From positions 84,091 through 148,090 of the forward strand of contig NZ_JAGMUL010000023.1 in NCBI RefSeq assembly GCF_019049285.1: 64,000 nucleotides of DNA. The letters run 5' to 3'. The notes below the pieces were generated by a model. That model was given only the letters and a program-made list of their open reading frames with translations, did not search any database and was not told the DNA's origin. Origin of the DNA: Streptomyces sp. AC550_RSS872. GTDB taxonomy: Bacteria; Actinomycetota; Actinomycetes; Streptomycetales; Streptomycetaceae. This document shows, in pieces, positions 52,865 to 58,627 of this stretch (positions are counted from its first letter, which is position 1; each line of letters begins with the position of its first letter). A program made the position numbers and the translations under genes.

Positions 52865-54694
52865 TTACGGACGGAACCGCAGCACCTGCGGGTCGTGGTC
52901 GCTGATCTGGTCGTGGAACTCCGAGTTGACGTGCACGCTGTCGTACTCGAAGTCGCAGGAGTTCCGGATCGACGGGCTGATCAGGATCTGGTCCAGCGTC
53001 TGCGCGTTGCCCTGGTAGACGTACGAGTAACGCTCGCTCTTGGGCAGCGACTTGATCGCCGACCACAGCGCGCCGTCGTCCTCCAGCAGCTTGGTGGTGC
53101 CGGAGAACTCGAAGTCGTTGATGTCGCCGAGCGTGACGACGTCCGCGTTCTTCTGGACGGCCAGGATGTCCTTGACGAACGCGTTCACCGCGGTCGCCTG
53201 GAGGTGGCGCTGGGTCTCCGAGCTGCGGACCGGCGGCTGGTACTGCGCGTGCAGCGACTGGTCGCCGCCCTTGGAGGCGAAGTGGTTGGCGATCACGAAG
53301 ACCGTGCGGCCACGGAAGGTGAACTCACCGGCCAGCGGCTTGCGGCTGTTCGTCCAGGCCGCGTTCGCCGGGTCGATACGACCCGGGGAGACCGTCAGCG
53401 CGGCCTTGCCCTTCACCTTGGTCACGCCGACGGCCGTCGTGGCGTCGCCGCCCGCACGGTCGACGAAGGAGACCCGCTCCGGGTTGAACAGGAACGCCTG
53501 GCGGATGTTGCCGCCCGGCTCACCGCCGTCGGCCTTGTTCACCGGGTCGATGGAGCGCCACTGGTACGCCGGGCCGCCCGCGGCGACGATCGCGTCGATC
53601 AGCTTCTGCATCGTCCGGTCGGCGGCGACCGTACCGTCGTCGGTCTTGCCGTTGTTGTCCTGGATCTCCTCCAGGGACACGACGTCGGGCGACTGGAGGT
53701 TGTTCACGATCGCGGAGGCGTGCTCGGCGAAGGTGGCGTCGGACGGGTCGAGGTTCTCGACGTTGTACGTCGCCACCGCCAGCTCGCCGTGTCCCTGCTT
53801 CCGCGTCGTCTCCCGCTTCAGGCCACCGCTCTTGAGCGTGCCCAGCTCGCTCGCGACCAGGGTGTAGCCGCCGAACTGGGTGTAGTCCAGGGGGCCGGTG
53901 GTGGTGCCGGCGAGCGTGTCACCGACGTTCGCCTTCGGGAAGTCGGCCGCCGCGCCGAGGGACTGGATCTGGAGGCGGCCGGTGTTCTGCGAGTCGTAGG
54001 AGCCGTAGACCGTACCGCCACGCCGGCTCGCGTTCTCGCGCGGCTTCACCGTGACCCACAGCTCGTTGAAGCCGTCGGTGCCGGTGACCACCCGGGCGTC
54101 GGCGACCCGGACGTTCATGTGCTCCAGGGACTCGTAGTAGTCCAGGGCGTACGCCCTGGGCCTGAGCGTCAGGCCGTTGACCGAGCCGTTCGCGGCGGCG
54201 TCGCCGACGGGGGCGTACGCGGCCGGGACGGACTTGGCGGAGATGGCCGCGGCCGCCGGGAGAGCGTTGCCGCTGGAGACGACGGTGAACGTCGGCTTGG
54301 TGATCTCGGTGATCGACTGGTTGCCGCTGGCGGCACCGCCCGGGACGTACTCCTGGACCGTGCCCGACACCGTGACCGCGTCGCCGATGGCGACGCCCTT
54401 CGGCGCGGAGTCGGTGTAGACGAAGAGGGCCTCGCTGGTGGCCGGGTTGTCGTCCGCCTGCGGGTCCTGGATCCAGAAGCCCTTGGACGACCCGTAGCCG
54501 CGCACGCCGGTGACGATTCCGGCCACATCCGTGACCTGCTTGCCGGCGTAGGGCGATATTCGGGTGCTGCCCTGGACGTCATGGATGCGCACGGAGTCGG
54601 CGTGCGCGGGGGCGGTGAGGACTACGGTGAACGCAGCGGAACACACGGCGGCGACGGTGAGCGCGGCGAGACGCGCGGACTTCTTGCTCGGCAA
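52865..54694 (-). CDS. secreted endonuclease/exonuclease/phosphatase-family nuclease (ExeM/NucH-like)
   Basis: 609 residues. The signal peptide is AALTVAAVCSAAFTVVLTAP with cleavage after AHA. An N-terminal OB-fold-like domain (about 35-290) precedes the EEP catalytic domain (about 300-609). Active-site motifs are ATYNVENL, SLEEIQDNNG (metal-binding Glu), ANHFASKGGD, TLGDINDF and ISDHDPQVLRF (catalytic Asp-His). It probably degrades extracellular DNA. TTG 54694 has GGAGGG 7 nt upstream. A perfect 14-bp inverted repeat lies in its upstream region. Confidence 0.92.
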   Translation of the reverse strand: MPSKKSARLAALTVAAVCSAAFTVVLTAPAHADSVRIHDVQGSTRISPYAGKQVTDVAGIVTGVRGYGSSKGFWIQDPQADDNPATSEALFVYTDSAPKGVAIGDAVTVSGTVQEYVPGGAASGNQSITEITKPTFTVVSSGNALPAAAAISAKSVPAAYAPVGDAAANGSVNGLTLRPRAYALDYYESLEHMNVRVADARVVTGTDGFNELWVTVKPRENASRRGGTVYGSYDSQNTGRLQIQSLGAAADFPKANVGDTLAGTTTGPLDYTQFGGYTLVASELGTLKSGGLKRETTRKQGHGELAVATYNVENLDPSDATFAEHASAIVNNLQSPDVVSLEEIQDNNGKTDDGTVAADRTMQKLIDAIVAAGGPAYQWRSIDPVNKADGGEPGGNIRQAFLFNPERVSFVDRAGGDATTAVGVTKVKGKAALTVSPGRIDPANAAWTNSRKPLAGEFTFRGRTVFVIANHFASKGGDQSLHAQYQPPVRSSETQRHLQATAVNAFVKDILAVQKNADVVTLGDINDFEFSGTTKLLEDDGALWSAIKSLPKSERYSYVYQGNAQTLDQILISPSIRNSCDFEYDSVHVNSEFHDQISDHDPQVLRFRP

Positions 54695-55023
54695 CGGAAA
54701 TCCCTCCGGGGACGTGAATGAGCGCCGGGACGAGGGTGGTGCGTGGAACGGTGGGTGAAACGCTGGTGCAGGCGCGACCGGTGGGGCGGTGGCGACGCGC
54801 GTAGAAAATACAGTGAACAGCTGTCCGCCCGATTTCTACGCGCGTCAATCTCCTGCCTGGTCAAGCCACTTGTCAAGGTTTCGGCCATGTACAGCTCCCG
54901 ACGGAGAGATGAACCGGGTGGCATGGGTGGAAATCCGTCTAGGCTGAGCGGTTGAGCCGTGATGCGTACGGCCGAGGGCCGTGTCGCTTACGGCCATGCA
55001 GAACGCCCTAGGAGAAACAGCCG
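54695..55023. promoter_or_regulatory. divergent region between the nuclease and a conserved unknown gene
   Basis: 329 bp without a gene. The main feature is a perfect 14-bp inverted repeat, GACGCGCGTAGAAA (54794-54807) and TTTCTACGCGCGTC (54833-54846), 25 bp apart. The spacer contains ACAGTGAACAGCTGT. GGTGAAACGCTGGTGCAG (54754-54771) is a weak reverse-strand match to a PHO box. AGGAGAA at about 55011 serves the plus-strand gene. Confidence 0.5.
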
Positions 55024-56457
55024 ATGTCAGACAGCTCCTCCCTGCCGCCGGTGCGGCTGCACCCCGAAGCGGAGCTGGCGCGGGACGCGCTGTCCACGCC
55101 GTTGCTTTCCCGGGCCACGCGGCTCGCCCGCTGGGCCGGACCCGACACCCGGGTCGACGCCGGGGGCGGCCTCGTCGAGGAGCAGCTGCCGGCGGCCGCG
55201 GAGGCGCTCGGACTGAGCGGGGACGACGCCGCCGCGTATGCCAGCGAGGCCTGGCGCGTGGCCGTCGACGCCGGGCTGGTCAAGATCGTCGACGAGGAGA
55301 CGGGCACGGTCGAGGCCGGCGCGGATCTTTCGCTGCTGACCGGCGGTTCGCCGCAGGACGTCCTCGGGGTGTGGCTGACGGCGCTGGAGACGGTGCTCGC
55401 CGACGCGAGCGTGCCCGACCTCGATGACCTGGTCGACGCGATCGACACCGGGGGCGAGATCGACTTCTCCTCGCTGGACTGGGACCCGGAGGCCGAGGCG
55501 GAGTTCCTCGACGGCGTCCTCGGCAACCTGTACCTGCTGACGGCCGCCGAGGACGGCCCGGGCGACGGACCCGTGCCGCTGCCGGCTCTCGCCGCGTCGA
55601 TGATCGTGCCCAGCGACATGGGCGAGCCCACGAACGACGTGCTGGAGCAGGTCTCCGACGCGATGATGCGCCTCGACGACCAGTTCCGGGTGCTGGAGCC
55701 GGTCGGGCTCGTGGAGTACCAGCCGGTGGACGAGGCGCTGATGGCGGACACCGAGGGCGCCGAGGAGGGGCCGGCCGCCGTCGACGACACCGACGTGTCG
55801 CGCTACGGCATGGTGCGGCTGACCCCGCTCGGCCTGTACGGGCTGCGGTCGCGGCTGCTGGAGGCCGGGTTCGAGGCACCCGCCGTCGGGGACCTCGCGG
55901 ACAAGGGCGCCGACGCGCTGCTCGACGGCACGGCCGTCTTCCCACAGGTCGCCGCGCGTGCCGAGACCGAGATGTGGCTCACCCGGCGGGAATCCCTCGC
56001 CGCGGCACGGGAGTTGCTGGCGGCGGCGCGAGGCTTGGATGCCGGGGCGCCGCTGCGGCGGCTGCGCTGCCAGCAGGCGCTGTCCCTCGTCGGCGCGGAG
56101 GCCGAGCCCGCGCTGCGGGAGGTCCTCGACGATCCCGAACTGGGCGGGCTGGCCCGGGTGTGGCTGACCGAGGCGGGGTTCTCCGGCGTGCCCGCGCCGT
56201 CCGAGGAGCTGGTGTTCTGGCTGACCGTCGACACTCTTGCCGCGCAGCTGGCGGCCGAGGGGAACTCCGACGAGCTGCGGGCGCTGGTGGAGGGGCTGGC
56301 CGCGCAGCACGGTGGGTTCTTCGCGGCGGCCTGGCGGGTGGATCATCCGGCGACCGCGGATGTGCTGGAGGCGATGGGGCGGTTGCATCCGGACAAGAAG
56401 ATCGCCAAGGAGGCTCGGAAGGCCGCGTTCAAGGCGCGGTCGCAGCAAGGGGGCTGA
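55024..56457 (+). CDS. conserved protein of unknown function (477 residues)
   Basis: A large soluble acidic protein. The N-terminal part (about 1-125) is helical with LSRATRLARWAGPDTRVDAGG. The middle (about 125-270) is rich in Asp/Glu and contains RYGMVRLTPLGLYGLRSRL, a winged-helix-like stretch. The C-terminal part (about 320-470) has short alpha-helical repeats (RLRCQQALSLVGAEAEPALR) resembling HEAT units. No signal peptide, TM segment or catalytic motif is seen. I do not recognise a named family. ATG 55024 has AGGAGAA upstream. Confidence 0.75.
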   Translation: MSDSSSLPPVRLHPEAELARDALSTPLLSRATRLARWAGPDTRVDAGGGLVEEQLPAAAEALGLSGDDAAAYASEAWRVAVDAGLVKIVDEETGTVEAGADLSLLTGGSPQDVLGVWLTALETVLADASVPDLDDLVDAIDTGGEIDFSSLDWDPEAEAEFLDGVLGNLYLLTAAEDGPGDGPVPLPALAASMIVPSDMGEPTNDVLEQVSDAMMRLDDQFRVLEPVGLVEYQPVDEALMADTEGAEEGPAAVDDTDVSRYGMVRLTPLGLYGLRSRLLEAGFEAPAVGDLADKGADALLDGTAVFPQVAARAETEMWLTRRESLAAARELLAAARGLDAGAPLRRLRCQQALSLVGAEAEPALREVLDDPELGGLARVWLTEAGFSGVPAPSEELVFWLTVDTLAAQLAAEGNSDELRALVEGLAAQHGGFFAAAWRVDHPATADVLEAMGRLHPDKKIAKEARKAAFKARSQQGG

Positions 56458-56482
56458 GCCTGTCTCGCGGGTGCCGGTCGAG

Positions 56483-56537
56483 TGTGGCTGGTCGCGCCCA
56501 CGCGGCGGAGCCGCATATCGGTACAGCCCCGCGCCCC
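56483..56537 (-). repeat. dispersed Streptomyces-type intergenic repeat, copy 2
   Basis: On the minus strand this reads GGGGCGCGGGGCTGTACC, then ATATGCGGCTCCGCCGCG, then GGGCGCGACCAGCCACA. It is the inverted counterpart of 28545-28601. It contains the GCGGC-TCC-GCCGC hairpin and lies 26 bp after the preceding stop codon. Confidence 0.7.
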
Positions 56538-56597
56538 TGAGGGCGTTGCCGTGCCCGGCGTTGATTCATGGAAGCGGGTGCCGTGAAGCCGCCTGGC

Positions 56598-56619
56598 GTT
56601 CAGGCTGTGTTCAGTCCTG
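56598..56619 (+). promoter_or_regulatory. PHO box (PhoP operator) upstream of the phosphatase
   Basis: GTTCAGG-CTGT-GTTCAGT-CCTG contains two GTTCA repeats spaced exactly 11 bp, the architecture of Streptomyces PHO boxes (consensus GTTCACC direct repeats). It lies 66 bp before the start codon of a PhoX-type phosphatase, as expected for a phosphate-starvation gene. Confidence 0.65.
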
Positions 56620-56684
56620 CGCGGGACCGTTGCGCCGACTCAAGCCCGCCACCTCCCACGGCACCAACTGTCACAGGAGACACC

Positions 56685-58133
56685 ATGTCGCTCACCCGTA
56701 GGGACTTCGCCAGGAATTCCGCGATCACCGGTGCCGGTGTCGCGCTGGCGGGCAGTGCCGGCGTTCTCGCCAGCGCGCCGAACGCGCTCGCGTCCACGGA
56801 GGCCGAGACCGAGGGCGGGAAGCCGACGGACGCCCACAGCTGCGGTGTCGGCTACGGCCCGCTGATCCCGGACCCGAAGGGTATCCTGGCGCTGCCCGCC
56901 GGGTTCGAGTACCGCGTCATCACCTACAGCGGGAAGACCAAGCTGGAGTCGGGCGAGTTCACCCCCTCCAACCACGACGGCACGGCCGCCTTCGACGGGC
57001 CGCGCGGCACCACCCTCCTCGTCAACAACCACGAGCTGAAGGGCCCCCGCGCCAACTGGAAGTACCCGGTCCCGCTCACCGAGGGCCTCGTCTACGACCC
57101 TGCCGCGTCCGGCGGCTGCACCGTCGTCGAGGTCCGCCCCGGCGGCCAGGTCGCCGAATGGGTCGGCATCGCCGGCACCTCCACCAACTGCGCGGGCGGC
57201 AGTACCCCTTGGGGTACCTGGCTCACCTGCGAGGAGAACTCCGACAAAGCCGGTACCAACGGCATGACCAAGGATCACGGCTATGTCTTCGAGGTCGACC
57301 CCATCGACCGACGCGCCAACGAGGACCCCAAGCCCCTGAAGTTCTTCGGCCGCTACGACCACGAGGCCGTCGTCATCGACCCCAAGCGCGGCCACGCCTA
57401 CCTCACCGAGGACGCGGCCTCCCCCAACGGCCTGTTCTTCCGCTGGACCCCGCCGAAGGGCTTCGAGTACGGCCGCGGCAGGTTCCGTACCCTGGCCGAC
57501 GACGCCGGTGACCTCCAGGCCCCCAAGTGCTTCGACTCCGGCGGCAAGTACGTCGACGACCTCTCCCGCGCCACGAGGATCGGCACGGTCTACGGCGTCG
57601 ACTGGGTGGACGTCCCCGACCGCGACGCGAAGAGCACGCCCGTGCGCAAGCAGTTCGCCGACGGTGAGATCACCCGCGCCCGCAAGCTGGAGGGCATGTG
57701 GTGGGGCGACGGCGGCGCCTACATCGTCTCCTCCTACGCCCGTGCGGAGAGCCCCGGCCGGCACGACGGCCAGGTCTGGTTCTACGACCCCAAGCGCCGC
57801 ACCCTCACTTTGAAGGTCCTCCTCGGCGTCAACCCCGATCCGTCCAAGGACGGCGCATTCGACGGCCCCGACAACATCACCGTCTCCCCGTACGGCGGCG
57901 TCATCCTCGCCGAGGACGGTGAGGGCGTCTCGCACCTGTTCGGCGCCACCGACAGCGGCCGCACGTACCCCATCGCCCGCAACGACCTGAACGTCGGCAC
58001 CGAAGAGGAGCCCGAATTCAGCGAGTTCGCCGGGGTCACCTTCTCGCCCGACGGCCGGACGCTGTTCGCCAACATCCAGGACCCCGGCATTCTGCTGGCC
58101 ATCACCGGGCCCTGGAAGCGCCAGCGCCGGTAG
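56685..58133 (+). CDS. PhoX-type (DUF839) secreted alkaline phosphatase, Tat exported
   Basis: 482 residues. The twin-arginine signal TRRDFARNSAITGAGVALAG is followed by an Ala-rich h-region and a cleavage site near ALAS. The mature protein is a DUF839/PhoX propeller: GFEYRVITYSGKTKLESGEF, SNHDGTAAFDG, LLVNNHEL, GTWLTCEENSDKAGTN, RYDHEAVVIDPKRGHAYLTE, PDNITVSPYGGVILAEDGEG. PhoX enzymes are calcium- and iron-dependent phosphomonoesterases. The Tat signal suits a cofactor-loaded enzyme. ATG 56685 has AGGAGA upstream. The PHO box supports phosphate control. It is the last gene before the Y-RNA array. Confidence 0.9.
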   Translation: MSLTRRDFARNSAITGAGVALAGSAGVLASAPNALASTEAETEGGKPTDAHSCGVGYGPLIPDPKGILALPAGFEYRVITYSGKTKLESGEFTPSNHDGTAAFDGPRGTTLLVNNHELKGPRANWKYPVPLTEGLVYDPAASGGCTVVEVRPGGQVAEWVGIAGTSTNCAGGSTPWGTWLTCEENSDKAGTNGMTKDHGYVFEVDPIDRRANEDPKPLKFFGRYDHEAVVIDPKRGHAYLTEDAASPNGLFFRWTPPKGFEYGRGRFRTLADDAGDLQAPKCFDSGGKYVDDLSRATRIGTVYGVDWVDVPDRDAKSTPVRKQFADGEITRARKLEGMWWGDGGAYIVSSYARAESPGRHDGQVWFYDPKRRTLTLKVLLGVNPDPSKDGAFDGPDNITVSPYGGVILAEDGEGVSHLFGATDSGRTYPIARNDLNVGTEEEPEFSEFAGVTFSPDGRTLFANIQDPGILLAITGPWKRQRR

Positions 58134-58141
58134 TTAATTCG

Positions 58142-58172
58142 TTCGCCCGTCCCGCGGCACGCCTCTTAGAGT
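58142..58172 (+). promoter_or_regulatory. promoter-like sequence for the Y-RNA array
   Basis: TAGAGT (58167-58172) is a good -10. TTCGCC (58142-58147), with a 19-bp spacer, is a poor -35. Start 7 nt after the -10 would give a 5' end at about 58179-58180, exactly the first base of the lower helix of the first Y-RNA-like unit. No comparable -10 precedes the other two units. Confidence 0.5.
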
Positions 58173-58179
58173 GATGAAC

Positions 58180-58315
58180 GTCCAGGTGCGAAGGCAGGAC
58201 CTACTTCCACTCTTAATGGGGAGGCCGCGGGTTCGAATCCCGCCACCGGTTCCACGCGCCGGTGTAGCTCAGCGGCAGAGCACCACGTCGGTTCCGCCGG
58301 CCTCGATCTCTGGAC
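58180..58315 (+). ncRNA. Y-RNA-like unit A with permuted class I tRNA-like module (YrlA type)
   Basis: The predicted fold, 5' to 3', starts with a lower helix GTCCAG/CTGGAC (58180-58185, 58310-58315) and an internal-loop strand GTGCGAA (58186-58192) opposite a loop ending GATCT (58305-58309). The upper helix GGCAGGACC/GGTTCCGCC (58193-58201, 58290-58298) has one A-C mismatch at the fourth pair, followed by TACTTC. The tRNA-like part then comes in permuted order. These parts are a T arm GCGGG-TTCGAAT-CCCGC (58227-58243), acceptor 3' strand CACCGGT (58244-58250) with encoded CCA (58252-58254), acceptor 5' strand GCCGGTG (58258-58264), and D arm GCTC-AGCGGCA-GAGC (58267-58281). D-loop GG and T-loop TTC are kept, so the tRNA elbow can form. 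The GGTGCGAAGG stretch resembles the GGUCCGAAGG Ro-binding strand of vertebrate Y1 RNA. Confidence 0.8.
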
Positions 58316-58331
58316 ACCACAACTTCATGCA

Positions 58332-58406
58332 CCTCCCGGTGCGCGGGCCGCGGCTACTTCTTCTCCCAAAAGAATCCCATGCCGCTGCCGAATTGATCTC
58401 GGGAGG
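58332..58406 (+). ncRNA. Y-RNA-like unit B, minimal hairpin without tRNA module
   Basis: It has the same plan as the flanking units but short. The lower helix CCTCCCG/CGGGAGG is perfect (58332-58338, 58400-58406). The internal-loop strand GTGCGCG (58339-58345) lies opposite GAATTGATCT (58390-58399). The upper helix GGCCGCGGC/GCCGCTGCC (58346-58354, 58381-58389) has a single C-U mismatch, again at the fourth pair. TACTTC (58355-58360) follows, and a small terminal hairpin TTCTT/AAGAA (58358-58362, 58370-58374) replaces the tRNA-like module. It lies 16 nt after unit A and 13 nt before unit C with no visible promoter, so it is probably processed from a common transcript. Confidence 0.75.
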
Positions 58407-58419
58407 CGCAGCTCAAGGT

Positions 58420-58574
58420 GGGTGCCCGGTGCGCAGGCAGCGGATACTTCGGGAGCTGGTGGGGGTAAACCCCTCGTGCGGGTTCGAATCCCGTCATCGA
58501 CTCCGGGTCGGTGTGGCGGAACGGAAGACGCGCCAGTCATAAGCAACCGCAGTCGACTTCGATCTCGGACGCCC
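58420..58574 (+). ncRNA. Y-RNA-like unit C with permuted class II (Leu-like) tRNA module
   Basis: The lower helix is GGGTGCCCG/CGGACGCCC (58420-58428, 58566-58574; one mismatch). The internal loop is GTGCGCA (58429-58435) opposite GACTTCGATCT (58555-58565). The upper helix is GGCAGCGG/CCGCAGTC (58436-58443, 58547-58554), with an A-A mismatch at the fourth pair. TACTTC is at 58445-58450. The module contains a variable-arm hairpin GGGG-TAAA-CCCC (58462-58473), a T arm GCGGG-TTCGAAT-CCCGT (58478-58494), acceptor 3' strand CATCGAC (58495-58501), loop TCCGG, acceptor 5' strand GTCGGTG (58507-58513), and a D arm with a 3-bp stem GCG/CGC and loop GAACGGAAGA (58516-58531), as in tRNA-Leu. A CCTCCTTTT tract follows and may terminate the array. 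Confidence 0.78.
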
Positions 58575-58608
58575 TCCTTTTGCTGTGCCTCCCTCAGAAA
58601 CCCACAGT

Positions 58609-58624
58609 GAATTCGGGGGAATTC
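58609..58624 (+). promoter_or_regulatory. small hairpin holding the rsr ribosome-binding site
   Basis: GAATTC-GGGG-GAATTC forms a 6-bp stem with a 4-nt loop. The loop and the first base of the right arm supply the GGGGGA Shine-Dalgarno for ATG 58628. This could tune translation of the Ro protein. Confidence 0.5.
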
Positions 58625-58627
58625 AGC

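Noticed and set aside
54754..54771. PHO box for the secreted nuclease
   Set aside because: Only weak matches (GGTGAAA, GGTGCAG) at the right spacing, well below the quality of the site at 56598.
58221..58290. Ordinary tRNA genes (good T and D arms with CCA)
   Set aside because: The 3' half precedes the 5' half, no anticodon arm joins them, and the ends fit inside a conserved Y-RNA-like stem. No intact tRNA can be folded in linear order.
58171..58542. 123-codon open frame across the Y-RNA array
   Set aside because: It has no Shine-Dalgarno and unnatural composition, and the conserved pairing and loop motifs explain the sequence as RNA.
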